From: Streptomyces sp. V3I8
Lineage (GTDB): Bacteria; Actinomycetota; Actinomycetes; Streptomycetales; Streptomycetaceae
Reading direction: 5' to 3'
Assembly: GCF_030817535.1 (NCBI RefSeq)
Contig: NZ_JAUSZL010000002.1
Span: forward strand, 8,680,001 to 8,744,000
Length of the DNA: 64,000 nt
Below the pieces are notes generated by a model. That model searched no databases and had not been told where the DNA came from. It was given only the letters and a program-made list of their open reading frames with translations. Within the stretch, counting starts at the first letter, position 1; each line of letters opens with the position of its first letter. Below, one piece after another: positions 7,721 to 17,616 of the stretch. Both the position numbers and the translations under genes were made by a program.

Positions 7721-9168
7721 GCAGGCACGCCGGCCGGGAACCGCGCCGGCTCACCCGATGGTGGCGCCGGCGCTCCCTGCGGGCCAGGCTGACGGTGATC
7801 GCGGCGACGGCCATTGCGGTCAGCGTGTTCGCGGCCTTCCAGGTGGCCAGCGAGCTACTGGACCGGGAGCTGCAGGAGAGCGTCGAGAATCAGCTGCGCG
7901 CCGACTCCCGCGTCCTGGCGACGAACGCGGAGCGCGCCGGTCTGGCGCAGGTCGAGCTACCGCCGTATCCCGGAGCCGGTCGGCTGGTGCGGGTCATCCT
8001 GCCCGACGGCTCGATCCGGACGCCGGCCGGCCAACCCGCGCTGCCCCCGGTCAGCGAGGACGCCGGGCGCGTGGCGCAGGGCGCGTCGGCCGGCCTGATG
8101 GAGTCGAACGACAGCGACGACGACGGCTACGTCATCTGCACGCTGCGGGCGGGCGGCGGCGCGGTCCAGGTGGCCCACGTCGTCGACGACAGCCCGATCA
8201 ACCGGTTCGGGTTCGGCATGCTGCTGATCGGGCTGCTCTGCGTGGTCGGCGGTGCCCTTGTCGGGCGGACCGTGGCGCGGACCGGGCTGGCACCGATCGA
8301 CCGGCTGACCGCCGCCGCGGTACATGTCGCGCACACCCGGGAGCTGGACGCCGACATCCCGGACGAGGGCGGTGGGGAGATCCGGCGGCTGATCCAGTCG
8401 ATCAACGACATGCTCGCCGCGCTCCGGGACTCCCGGCGGGCCCAGCGGCTGCTCGCCGAGGACGCCGCCCACGAGCTCAAGACCCCGCTCACCAGCCTGC
8501 GCCTCAACGCCGAACTGCTGATCCGGCTCGATCGGCGCGGCACCCTGGACAGCGCACTGCCGGCGGAGAGCCGGACCCGGCTGCTCAACGACCTCGGCGC
8601 CCAGGTGGCCGAGTTGAGCACCCTTGCCGCCGAGCTGACCGACCTGGCGCGCGGTGACGTCAGCGACGAGAGCACCGAGGTGCTCGACCTCGCCGATGTG
8701 GTGGTGGCCGCCGCGACCCGGGCGCGTTCCCGCCTGCCCGACATCGAGGTCGCGCTCGACGTGACCTCTGTGTGGGTGAGCGGGCGTCCCGCTGCGCTCG
8801 AGCGGGCGGTGCTCAACCTCATCGACAACGCCGGCAAGTGGTCCCCCGGGGACCAGCCGGTCCAGGTCCGGCTCCGTGCCGAAGGCGCGTCGGCGGTGCT
8901 CGAGGTCGACGACGCCGGGCCGGGCATCGACGCCGCCGACGTACCGCGGGTGTTCGACCGGTTCTACCGTGCCGACAGCGCCCGGGCGTTGCCGGGATCC
9001 GGTCTGGGGCTGTCGATCGTGCAACGGGTCGTCGACGCCCACGGCGGCCGGGCCGCCGTCGCCCGCTCCGCACGTGGTGGCGCGCTGCTTCGGGTCGACC
9101 TTCCGGCCGCGGCCCCGCCCGTCCCGATCGCTCGGCTCACCGCCGGGGAGGACACCGCGGCACGCTGA
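7717..9168 (+). CDS. Sensor histidine kinase (HAMP-HisKA-HATPase)
   Basis: 483 aa from GTG 7717, overlapping the regulator's stop. A first membrane helix (about residues 23-45), an extracytoplasmic loop (about 46-165), a second helix (about 168-190) and HAMP follow. The H-box [20 protein letters not shown] has phospho-His252. The ATPase domain shows N ([10 protein letters not shown]), G1 (DDAGPGID), F (FDRFYRAD) and G2 (GSGLGLSIV) boxes. The loop has no known sensor fold. It phosphorylates the upstream OmpR regulator. Downstream is a shared terminator with the MMPL gene. Confidence 0.95.
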   Translation: MSRHAGREPRRLTRWWRRRSLRARLTVIAATAIAVSVFAAFQVASELLDRELQESVENQLRADSRVLATNAERAGLAQVELPPYPGAGRLVRVILPDGSIRTPAGQPALPPVSEDAGRVAQGASAGLMESNDSDDDGYVICTLRAGGGAVQVAHVVDDSPINRFGFGMLLIGLLCVVGGALVGRTVARTGLAPIDRLTAAAVHVAHTRELDADIPDEGGGEIRRLIQSINDMLAALRDSRRAQRLLAEDAAHELKTPLTSLRLNAELLIRLDRRGTLDSALPAESRTRLLNDLGAQVAELSTLAAELTDLARGDVSDESTEVLDLADVVVAAATRARSRLPDIEVALDVTSVWVSGRPAALERAVLNLIDNAGKWSPGDQPVQVRLRAEGASAVLEVDDAGPGIDAADVPRVFDRFYRADSARALPGSGLGLSIVQRVVDAHGGRAAVARSARGGALLRVDLPAAAPPVPIARLTAGEDTAAR

Positions 9169-9320
9169 CCCGCCCCGGCGGCGCGGCGCAGGACAAGGGA
9201 CGCCGGCCTTCGGGCATGGCCCCGCGCGGCTCACCGTCGGGGCAGGACACGGTGCGCCGACCCCGGCCCCGGCCGCACGGCGCAGGACCGAAGGGCGGCG
9301 ACTGCCGGGTCCATGAAAAA

Positions 9321-9352
9321 ATCCGGGACGGGCCTGGGGCCCCGTCCCGGAT
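9321..9352. terminator. Intrinsic terminator between convergent kinase and MMPL genes
   Basis: A perfect 12-bp stem (ATCCGGGACGGG / CCCGTCCCGGAT) with an 8-nt loop. On the minus strand it is followed by a run of T (plus-strand aaaaa at 9316-9320), so it is a strong terminator for the MMPL gene and possibly bidirectional. Confidence 0.85.
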
Positions 9353-9371
9353 CTCGTCCGTACCGCCGCGC

Positions 9372-11525
9372 TCACCGTTGCAGCGCGGGCTCCTCCTCCT
9401 CGTCGGCGAGCGACTGTTGACCCTCCGGCAGCTCCGCCGCTGGACGGGACAGCCGGCTCGGCCACCAGATCCGCCGGCCGATCAGCAAGGTGAGGGCGGG
9501 CACCAGGACCGACCGCACCAGCAGGGCGTCGAGCAGCACGCCGAAGGCGACCAGGAACCCGACCTCGATCAGCATCACCAGCGGAAGTGTGGCGAGGACC
9601 GCGAACGTGGCCGCCAGGACCAGGCCTGCCGAGGTGATGACGCCACCGGTGGCCGAGAGGGCTTTGAGCATGCCCTCTCCGGTGCCCAGACGCACGGTCT
9701 CCTCCCGGGCCCGGCTGGTCAGGAAGATGTTGTAGTCGACGCCGAGCGCCACCAGGAACAGGAAGGCCAGCAGCGGCACCGAATAGTCGATCCCCTTGAA
9801 CCCGAGGATCGTGTCGAAGACGAACACGCTGCCGCCGAAGGCCGCGGCGAATGAGACGACCACGGTGGCCATCAGGACCAGCGGGGCCAGGATCGCGCGC
9901 AGCAGCAGCCCGAGGACGATCAGGACGACGGCGAGCACCAGCGGGATCACCAGCTTCTCGTCGCGCTTGGTGGTCACCTCGGTGTCGAGGTTCTCCGCAC
10001 TCGGCCCGCCGACCATCGCCTCCGCCCCGCTCACCGCGTGCACGGCGGTGCGTACCCGCTTGATCGTGTCGTACTCCGCGACGGTGTCCGGCGCGTCCTT
10101 CGGGAACACGGAGATGTTGGCCCAGCCACCGCTGGTCTGCTCCGGGACGGCCAGGGCCACACCGCGCGTGTCCTTGACGATGTCGAGCACCCGCTCCTGG
10201 TGCGCCGGCCGCGTGAAGATCGTCATCGGCTGGCCGCCGAGCTCCGGGAAGTGCTGGCGGAGAACGGTGAAGCCGGTGACCGACTCCGGCGCGGACAGGA
10301 ACTGGTCCTGCTCCCGCAGGGCGCCGGTGTTGCCCGCCAGCCCGAGGGCGAGCACGCCGAGGACTCCGAGCGAGCCGAGCGTCGCCACCCACCGGCGGCG
10401 GCTGATGGCGGTGCCGAGCCGTCCCCACAGCCCCGGCTTCTCCTCCACGGCCGTGCTGAACCGCGGGACGGCCGGCCAGAAGATCCGCCTGCCGAGCACC
10501 ACGAGCACCGCCGGGAACAGCGTCAGCATGGCCACCAGCGCGCACAGGATGCCGGCCGCACCGATCGGGCCCAACCCGCTGGTGCTGTTCAGGTCCGCGA
10601 CGAGCAGGCAGAGCAGGCCGGCGACCACGGTGGCCGCGGACGCGACGATGGCCGGCGCCGCGCCGCGCAGCGCGTGGACCATCGCGACCCGGACGTTCTC
10701 ATGGTGGTGCAGTGCCTCCCGATATCGAGCGATGAGCAACAGCGCGTAGTCCGTGCCGACGCCGAATACCAGGATCGTCAGCAGCGCCGAGTTCTGGTCG
10801 TTGACCACAATGCCGAAGCCCTTGACGAGCAGGTAGACGGTCGCCATCGAGGTCAGTGCGGCCGCGCCGACGGCCACCAGCGGGATGATCCACAACACCG
10901 GGCTGCGGTAGGTGATGATGAGCAGGAGCGTGACGACGACGATGGTGGTGAGGAGGACCTGCACGTCGATGCCGTTGAAGACGGCCTCCATGTCGCCGTC
11001 GATCGCGCCCGGTCCGGTCACGTCGAGTTCCAGGCCGGAGGGGCGGTCCTTCGCGGCGTCACGCAACAGGCCGACGAGGTCCTCCGGTGCGCCGTAGGCC
11101 GTGCTCACCTCGAGGGTGAACATCATGGCCTCGCGGTCGGTGGAGGGGCTCGTCGGTGAGCCCTCGTCGTCCTCGCCGGCCGCCGCCGTCCCCTTTGGCG
11201 GGTACCGCTCGGCAAGGGTGTTGTAGTGGCGCTCGACCGTCGCGCGGTCGGCGTCGGTCATGCCGCCGGCGCGGTGGTACACGAAGACGAACGTGTTGTC
11301 GTCACCGCCGGGGAGACTGTCGTCCAGCACCGCCACCTTGGTGGACTCGGCACCGGCCGGCAGGGTGTCCACGGCGCTGTCGGTGGTGACCGAGCTCAAC
11401 TTTCCGCTCAGCGGCACCATGCCCGCCGCCAGCACCAGCCACAGGCCAATCACCAACCATGGCACCCACCGGCCTGCCAACCGACCGGCCGGCGCTTCCC
11501 CGGACGGCGCTGCGTCGACTGCCAT
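9372..11525 (-). CDS. MMPL family RND-type transporter
   Basis: About 717 aa, starting at ATG 11525 six bases after AGGAGG (a GTG one codon earlier is possible but too close). The architecture is that of MMPL/MmpL proteins: an N-terminal helix (WLVIGLWLVLAAGMV), a large extracytoplasmic loop with porter domain, helices 2-6, then the same half repeated. The duplicated motifs FGVGTDYALLLIARYREAL and ALGVDYNIFLTSRAREET contain the GxxxDY signature for proton relay. Such transporters export lipids, siderophores or antibiotics using the proton motive force. Convergent with the TCS. Substrate unknown. Confidence 0.93.
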   Translation of the reverse strand: MAVDAAPSGEAPAGRLAGRWVPWLVIGLWLVLAAGMVPLSGKLSSVTTDSAVDTLPAGAESTKVAVLDDSLPGGDDNTFVFVYHRAGGMTDADRATVERHYNTLAERYPPKGTAAAGEDDEGSPTSPSTDREAMMFTLEVSTAYGAPEDLVGLLRDAAKDRPSGLELDVTGPGAIDGDMEAVFNGIDVQVLLTTIVVVTLLLIITYRSPVLWIIPLVAVGAAALTSMATVYLLVKGFGIVVNDQNSALLTILVFGVGTDYALLLIARYREALHHHENVRVAMVHALRGAAPAIVASAATVVAGLLCLLVADLNSTSGLGPIGAAGILCALVAMLTLFPAVLVVLGRRIFWPAVPRFSTAVEEKPGLWGRLGTAISRRRWVATLGSLGVLGVLALGLAGNTGALREQDQFLSAPESVTGFTVLRQHFPELGGQPMTIFTRPAHQERVLDIVKDTRGVALAVPEQTSGGWANISVFPKDAPDTVAEYDTIKRVRTAVHAVSGAEAMVGGPSAENLDTEVTTKRDEKLVIPLVLAVVLIVLGLLLRAILAPLVLMATVVVSFAAAFGGSVFVFDTILGFKGIDYSVPLLAFLFLVALGVDYNIFLTSRAREETVRLGTGEGMLKALSATGGVITSAGLVLAATFAVLATLPLVMLIEVGFLVAFGVLLDALLVRSVLVPALTLLIGRRIWWPSRLSRPAAELPEGQQSLADEEEEPALQR

Positions 11526-11535
11526 CACTAGCCTC

Positions 11536-11559
11536 CTACATACGGGTTGCTTCGCTCAT
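11536..11559 (-). other. 7-codon minigene upstream of the MMPL gene
   Basis: AAGGAGG followed seven bases later by ATG, then MSEATRM and TAG. The TAG overlaps the AGGAGG of the MMPL gene. It is either a true leader peptide coupling translation to MMPL, or the truncated 5' end of an older gene whose relic is also seen in copy A (6523-6591). Confidence 0.4.
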
Positions 11560-11837
11560 CTGGACGCCTCCTTCCTACGGAGCGAACCTGAGACGACTGT
11601 TAATGCGGTGCTCAGGCCGGTCGGCCGAACCAGGTGCCCAGCGCACGCACCGGAGTGGTGGCGTCGAGGTCCTGCCCGGTGGGCAGGGCCCGGGCGGCAC
11701 AGCCGTCGGGCCGGATGAGCAACGCGTCGACGTCCACCCGGTCCGTGCGGGCGGTGACGGTGTCGGCCTGTCCGGTCCACGCGGCCGCGGCGTCGCGGAC
11801 CTCCGCGCGGTCGACGAGGTCGGGCAGGAGCCCACGA
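11542..11837. repeat. Direct repeat copy B flanking the TCS-MMPL cassette
   Basis: Aligns with 6574-6818. It contains the MMPL promoter, box AACCTGAG (11585-11592) and the 3' end of the FAD monooxygenase remnant. It has 63 bp (between two GCGTCGA heptamers at 11661 and 11724) that copy A lacks. Confidence 0.75.
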
Positions 11838-12590
11838 CTCCCACGCAGCAGGTCCGCCGACCGGGTCACCGCGGTGACGACGTCCGGGTCGGGCCGCTCC
11901 AGCGTCAACTCCATGTCCGTGCACAGGGTGCCGACGAGCCGGTGGTCGTCGCCCGGGTCGTACCGGACGTCCACGCCGGCGGGCATGTCGGCGACGTACC
12001 GGTGGGCGTCGTCGAGGGCCATCAGGCCGGAGAACATCTCCCACAGCGCGCTCGTCTGCGAGTCGGGTCGCAGCAGGGCGATCTGGGCCCGGGTGTTCCG
12101 CAGTAGGCGCGCCGCGACCGGATGCCGTTCGGTGGTGTGTGCCGAGGATGTCCTCGCCGTCCCAGCCGCATGCCACGGCCGCGGGCTTCCAACCGAGGTT
12201 CGCCGCGTCGACGATACCGACGTCGAGTCCCTGGCCGCCGACCGGCGCGTACACGGGGCCGCGTCCCCGGCCAGCAGGACCCGGCAGGCCCGGTACGTGA
12301 TCGCCTGCCGCGCGGTGTCGATCCAGCGGAGCCCGGACAACATCGTGGTGATCGTGACATCGGTGCCGCTCACCCGCCGGATGCTGTCCTGCAGCTCCTC
12401 GACGGTGAGCGGCTCGACCTGCCGCGCCGGGCCGCCGAATTCCACTGCGGACATCCGGCTCACCCCCGAGCCCGTGCACGTACACGCCGTGCGGCGTGCA
12501 GTGAAATCCTGGCCGCGGCTTCTCCTGGTCCACCATGTCGACAACTGCCGTCCGACCGGTGACGCTCGCGTCGGTGACCGATCCCCACGA
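11612..12590 (-). pseudogene. FAD-dependent aromatic monooxygenase, truncated and frameshifted
   Basis: The C-terminal two thirds of a PheA/TfdB or rifampicin monooxygenase-like flavoprotein. The FAD-ribityl motif is recognisable as YRACRVLLAGDAA, then only in another frame as VGGQGLDVGIVDAANLGWKP. The first frame then resumes (NTRAQIALLRPDSQTSALWE) to the end WFGRPA at 11612. The N-terminal part up to about 12590 is scrambled (VTGRTAVVDMVDQEKPRP in yet another frame), and the dinucleotide-binding GxGxxG start is missing. At least two or three frameshifts make it inactive. Confidence 0.7.
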
Positions 12591-13000
12591 CCGTGTCCAG
12601 GCCGTACAGAGCAGTCGCCCGAAACCGCAGCCGCTGCGCCAGACCGACCGGGCCGACGCCGAACAGCCGCAGAGCGACGCGAGCCGTTCACCCTGACGAA
12701 GTCTCACGTGGAGGAAGACCGCCTCCCTCGCCACACCCTCCCGAACGCAACCTCTACGAGCCCTTGCCGCTTCAACCGGCCGTACGATCGCCGCCTCGGC
12801 CCCGGGCGGCCAGCCGGTTCACGGTCTTGGGCCTTCAGGAATCCGCGGACCTGTCGGCTTCTGCTCCTCACCGTGCCGGTGGCGCTGGTCTCGCCGGCCC
12901 GGGCGACCGCGCTGCCCCGTACCCGCGGGACGGCAGGCGGCACTGCCCGTGCCGGCCGTCGGCGGAGCCGCGTGCGGTCTTCTCGAGCGGGCCGTCCCTC
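12591..13000. other. Intergenic region without recognisable genes
   Basis: The region between the monooxygenase remnant and the baeRF-like gene. No frame shows a plausible start, RBS and domain. It probably holds further debris from the monooxygenase 5' end. Confidence 0.5.
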
Positions 13001-14185
13001 CTACGCCGTGCTCGGCTCGTACGTCCAGCGCAGCAGGGCGCCGAGACCGCCGACCGGGATGTCGGCGTCCTCCTCCGACGCCTCGGAACCGCCCGAACCG
13101 TCCGAGGTGTTCAGCGGATCCGCAGCAGGGACGACCAGCACGTCGGCGGCCGTGACGGCGGCCGAGCGCAGCAGCGCGTCGTCCGCGCGTACGGAGACCG
13201 GGTCGCTCTCTCCCAGGGTCTGTGCGTCGGTGCGGCGCACCGCGACCTGGTCGGGCTGCGCGCCCACCCACGTCTCACGAGCCAGGTCGGACCCGTCGGG
13301 CCGGACCAGCAGCGTGTCGATGCGGTGTTCACGTGCCGCTTCCACCACGGCCGGGACGCCCTCGACCGCGTCCGTCGGCCGGTCGGTGCCCACGCGTCCG
13401 GCGCGGAAGCGGTCCAGCGCCTCCTCGACGCGACGGCGGGTGTGCTGGTGCCGGGCCTGCTCGACGGCCTCTTCCAGGGCGGGGGAGGAGGAGCCGGCGG
13501 CGCGGCCTCCGTGCTCGGTCTCCACCGTGACCGCGCGGACGGCGTCGCCGAGCCTCTCGTGCACCGCCGGTCGTTCACGGGGATCGCCGACCAGCACCAC
13601 CAGCTCGGCGCCGCACTCCTCGTACGCCGCGCCCAGCGCTTCGGCGATCTCGCCGGCGTTGTGCTCCCAGGTGTTCTCCACCTTGAGCTGGAAGTGCCGC
13701 TCGGACCAGTCCGCGGAGGCGGTGCGGTGGACGGGCCACTGCTGTCCCTCCACCCGCCCGGCATCCCGCGGTCCGGCCGCCCCGCGCACTTCGAAGTCCG
13801 CGCCGGTGCGGTCGATGTAGGCCACGAGGCAGACGGGATCCTGACCGCACAGTTCCAGCAGCGGCGTCAGCCGGGGAAGGGGCGCCCAGCACACGATCTG
13901 GCGCTGCGGCGGCCGGGCAAGACGATGGCTGAGGACCACCTCGCCGTCGGCGGCGAAGACCACTCGTCCGGCAGGGTCCTGCGCGGGGCTCATGCCGGTC
14001 AGAGCGTCGCCGACCGCCTGCGTGGTCGCCGCGTCGGCGCCCTGCTCCTCCAGCGCCCGGCAGGCTTCGCGTACGGACAGCTCACGCCGCTTGGCGCCCG
14101 ACTCGTCGTTCTCGCCGGGATCGAAGTAGACGGTGGCCCAGGGGCCGGGCCGGTCGAAGAGTGGTTCGAGGAATGAGAGCTGCAT
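13001..14185 (-). CDS. baeRF / Rv2629-like (Vms1-type release-factor fold) protein
   Basis: 394 aa from the ATG at 14183-14185, spaced from a GGAGG site. The N-terminus MQLSFLEPLFDRPGPWATVY matches the bacterial archaeo-eukaryotic release factor-like family (Rv2629-like). The middle ~130-270 has the eRF1 domain-2-like segment (VCLVAYIDRTGADFEVRG, HFQLKVENTWEHNAGEIAEA, ELVVLVGDPRERPAV), and the C-terminus resembles eRF1 domain 3 (RRVEEALDRF, IDTLLVRPDG). Homologues are predicted to act at stalled ribosomes or tRNAs; activity here is unproven. A DUF2795 gene lies just upstream on the same strand. Confidence 0.8.
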   Translation of the reverse strand: MQLSFLEPLFDRPGPWATVYFDPGENDESGAKRRELSVREACRALEEQGADAATTQAVGDALTGMSPAQDPAGRVVFAADGEVVLSHRLARPPQRQIVCWAPLPRLTPLLELCGQDPVCLVAYIDRTGADFEVRGAAGPRDAGRVEGQQWPVHRTASADWSERHFQLKVENTWEHNAGEIAEALGAAYEECGAELVVLVGDPRERPAVHERLGDAVRAVTVETEHGGRAAGSSSPALEEAVEQARHQHTRRRVEEALDRFRAGRVGTDRPTDAVEGVPAVVEAAREHRIDTLLVRPDGSDLARETWVGAQPDQVAVRRTDAQTLGESDPVSVRADDALLRSAAVTAADVLVVPAADPLNTSDGSGGSEASEEDADIPVGGLGALLRWTYEPSTA

Positions 14186-14404
14186 GTTTCCTCCATGTTC
14201 GGCACGGTTCGTCACGTCGAGTGCCCGAACGGCGAAGAGGCACACCCTCGTCCCACCGGGCGCACACGCCCCGCATCTCCGTGCCGGGTCGTGGGGAAGC
14301 ACCTGCGCGCGGACGGACCCGATCGGCGAGGAACTCGTACGGCTCACCACAACCGCCCGGCCGTCGCACCGTTCACCGACCGCGGTTCGGGGTGGGGCGG
14401 TGGC

Positions 14405-14815
14405 TCACTCCGCCTGGCGGCTGTCTCCGGCGGCGGTCACGATCTCGGTGACGTTCGCGTACGTGCCGCTGTCCGGCAGACGCCGCGCGGCCTCCAGTAC
14501 GGTGTCCGGCGCGTGGTGTGCTTCAAGGACGTCCAGCACCGTCTGCCGGTCGGCCGGGAAGACGGCACCCTCCAGGTGGCGCGCCATTTCCAGACGCAAC
14601 GACTCCCTCTCGGAGTCCGCCCGGGCCCGGTCGCGTTCGGCTCCCGGCGGGGGCACCGGCCCGCCCGGGTCGACACGGATGTCGTCGTCCGCCGCGGGCT
14701 CGGGGTCGTTCCCCTCCTCCACGTGTGTGTGCTGACCGGACCGGAGATAGCCCTCCAGCTCGTGCTTCATCTCGTCGTCCTTACGGGGACCGACCGGGTT
14801 GCTGCCACGCTCCAT
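14405..14815 (-). CDS. DUF2795 domain protein
   Basis: 136 aa. An acidic, low-complexity N-terminal half (residues 30-75) is followed by a DUF2795 domain (about 80-130): FPADRQTVLDVLEAHHAPDT, then RRLPDSGTYANVTEIV, the usual pattern of a hydrophobic ruler plus LP.. turn. The function of the family is unknown; it is common in actinomycetes near stress genes. The start at 14815 was chosen because it keeps the whole domain; an internal Met (MKHELEG) is an alternative. It is 219 bp upstream of the baeRF gene on the same strand. Confidence 0.7.
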   Translation of the reverse strand: MERGSNPVGPRKDDEMKHELEGYLRSGQHTHVEEGNDPEPAADDDIRVDPGGPVPPPGAERDRARADSERESLRLEMARHLEGAVFPADRQTVLDVLEAHHAPDTVLEAARRLPDSGTYANVTEIVTAAGDSRQAE

Positions 14816-15254
14816 GTGTGCGCACCTCCGCTTGTCCGGATGGCTGCCCTTGCGAGACCGGGTGGGACCCGGCGGGCTCGTACGTCCGGCGCGGCAGGGC
14901 GCCGGTGCCCCAAAGTCTGCGCACCTCTCCACCGCACCGCCACCCGGTCGGGTCCGGCATGCCCGTGGTCGCCCTTCCCGCCCCGGGGCGACCGGGACGG
15001 TGGGCGTTCGCCCGCTCCCGGGCCGTCCGCCTCCTGGCCGGACCGCAAGCGGCACGCGGCCCGTCCGCACGGCGGCCCGTGCGTCCGGGCACCGTCCTTC
15101 GCCCGTGTCGGCTGTACGGGTGAGCGGCCGGCCGTGCCTGTGAGACCTGGTGGCGCGGATGGGAGACATGGGCACGGGGTGCTCTCCGGCGCCCGTTTCC
15201 GATCACCGGCCGGCGTCCGGGCCATTCCCGGGCCGGCTGAAGGGAGCAGTACCG
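14816..15254. other. Intergenic region holding a baeRF C-terminal relic
   Basis: No intact gene. On the minus strand at about 14870-14920 the sequence GTGALPRRTYEP closely matches the C-terminus GLGALLRWTYEP of the baeRF-like protein (13001 end), and the DNA around it is also similar. This looks like the tail of a lost paralogue. The remainder carries no recognisable feature. Confidence 0.45.
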
Positions 15255-15974
15255 ATGTGTAGACGACTGATGACCACCTCCGTCATGGTGGTGGCGCTGT
15301 CCGGCATATCCGCGCCGTACGCGTTCGCCGCCGAGGTGGGCGCGCAGGACGAGATGTTCACGCTCCAGGCCCACCAGGGCAACCTGACGGAGATCGCGGC
15401 AGGACACGATGCCGGGAAGAACGCCACGACCGAGTGTGTGCGGCACATCGGCAGCGCCTTGGTGCGGGACCACTCCAAGCTGGACGCGGATCTGAAGACG
15501 CTCGCGGGCAAGCTGCAGGTCACGCTGCCCGGCTCCCCGTCCGCGCAGCAGAAGAAGGAGCTGGCCGCCGTACGGGCGAAGGCCGGCGGCCCCGCGTACG
15601 ACGCGGCGTGGCTCACCGCGCAGGACACCGCGCACCGCAGGACGCTCGCGCTGATCGACAAGGAGCTCATGTCGGGGAAGAACCCCGAGGTCGAGGCCGC
15701 CGCCCGCGCCGCCCGTCCGGTGGTGGCGATGCACCTGGACATGGTCCGCGGCGGCACCTGTCATCCGGCCGAGGACGCCGGAACGGTCCGGGCCGGTGAC
15801 GGAGGCTACCTGGCCGCCTCCGACGCCGATGCCGACGCCACCCTGGCCGGTGACGCCCCCCGTGACGACTCCCTGGCCGCGACCGGGGTCCTCAGCATGG
15901 CCGGCGGCCTCCTCGCCGCCGGAGGAGCCGCCTGGTCCTGGCGCACCCGGCGCCGCTCCGCCCAGCGGCGCTGA
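15255..15974 (+). CDS. DUF4142 surface protein with sortase-type C-terminus
   Basis: 239 aa. A Sec signal peptide (residues 1-27, ending APYAFAA) precedes a ferritin-like four-helix DUF4142 domain (about 30-165; QDEMFTLQAHQGNLTEIAAG, VRHIGSALVRDHSKLDADLK). An acidic linker leads to a C-terminal sorting-like signal: SLAATGV (from residue 206), a hydrophobic stretch (SMAGGLLAAGGAAW) and a basic tail (RTRRRSAQRR). LAxTG is a motif known for sortase substrates in Streptomyces. The next gene, three bases downstream, is a sortase. Confidence 0.85.
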   Translation: MCRRLMTTSVMVVALSGISAPYAFAAEVGAQDEMFTLQAHQGNLTEIAAGHDAGKNATTECVRHIGSALVRDHSKLDADLKTLAGKLQVTLPGSPSAQQKKELAAVRAKAGGPAYDAAWLTAQDTAHRRTLALIDKELMSGKNPEVEAAARAARPVVAMHLDMVRGGTCHPAEDAGTVRAGDGGYLAASDADADATLAGDAPRDDSLAATGVLSMAGGLLAAGGAAWSWRTRRRSAQRR

Positions 15975-15977
15975 ACC

Positions 15978-16646
15978 ATGGCACGCCACCGGTTGGCCAC
16001 CCTGCTCACGATCGGATGCGGACTGAGCGCGGTGGCCGCCGGATGGCTGCTTCCCGGCGTACCACGACCCGGCCCGGCGGACGCGGGCCTGCTGCCCGCC
16101 GGGGTGCGCGGTGCGGCCACCGGTGCCGTGTCGGCCGCCTCGCCCCCGACCCGCGTCCGCGGACCGAAGGGCCTCGACGCCGCCGTCGTACCGGTCGCGG
16201 CGGGAGCCGACGGGACCCTGGCCCTGCCGCAGGGCGTGCGCACCGGAGGGTGGTGGGCGCTGGGAGCCGCCGTCGGCGCCTCGCGGGGAACCGCGCTGAT
16301 CGCCGGACACGTGGACACCCGCGAGGACGGACTCGGGCCCTTCGCCGCTCTGCACCGGACACCGCTGGGCGCCCGTGTCGAGGTGGCGGGAGCCGACGGG
16401 CGGGTGCGCGTGTACCGGGTCGCGGCGCGGCGCACGTACCGGCAGGAACGGCTGCCGGCTGATCTCTTCACCGACGACGGCCCGCACCGGCTGGTACTTG
16501 TGACCTGCGCCGGGCCCTACGACCGGGCGGCCGGCCGGTATCAGCGCAATCTCGTCCTCTACGCCACGCCCGTCGCACCGGAAACCCCGGCCGACCAGAC
16601 CTCCGGTCCCCGGGAAGGTCCACGAAACGGTACCCGGCACCCGTGA
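15978..16646 (+). CDS. Class F sortase
   Basis: 222 aa with an N-terminal membrane anchor (residues 4-24). The sortase active-site set is complete: AGHVDT (His111), LVLVTCAGPYD (Cys177) and YQRNLVLY (Arg190). Class F sortases of actinomycetes are short, membrane-anchored transpeptidases. The tight spacing to the DUF4142 gene, whose product ends in an LAATG-type signal, implies a dedicated enzyme-substrate pair (inference). Confidence 0.92.
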   Translation: MARHRLATLLTIGCGLSAVAAGWLLPGVPRPGPADAGLLPAGVRGAATGAVSAASPPTRVRGPKGLDAAVVPVAAGADGTLALPQGVRTGGWWALGAAVGASRGTALIAGHVDTREDGLGPFAALHRTPLGARVEVAGADGRVRVYRVAARRTYRQERLPADLFTDDGPHRLVLVTCAGPYDRAAGRYQRNLVLYATPVAPETPADQTSGPREGPRNGTRHP

Positions 16647-16836
16647 AGCCGGCCGGGACAGGACTCCGCTCCAGGGCGGAACCGGTCGGCCTCCTCCTTC
16701 CGGCCGGGGACATCGTTGTCGCCCTCACTCGCAAGGGGGAGTACCGAATTACCCGTCATGGACGAGGAAGCGGCCTCGGACGGGAGGTGAACTGAAGTGA
16801 GTACTTCCGTTCACCGCCCCGACAGACGAGGAAGCA

Positions 16837-17615
<779 letters not shown>

Positions 17616-17616
<1 letters not shown>

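Noticed and set aside
7957..10545. An 862-codon open frame antisense to the kinase and MMPL genes
   Set aside because: It is Arg/Gly/Pro-rich without domains and is the shadow frame of two well-supported genes on either strand.
14781..16640. A 619-codon minus-strand frame over the DUF4142 and sortase genes
   Set aside because: The plus strand carries complete sortase motifs and codon bias; only the short baeRF-like relic at 14870-14920 was kept.
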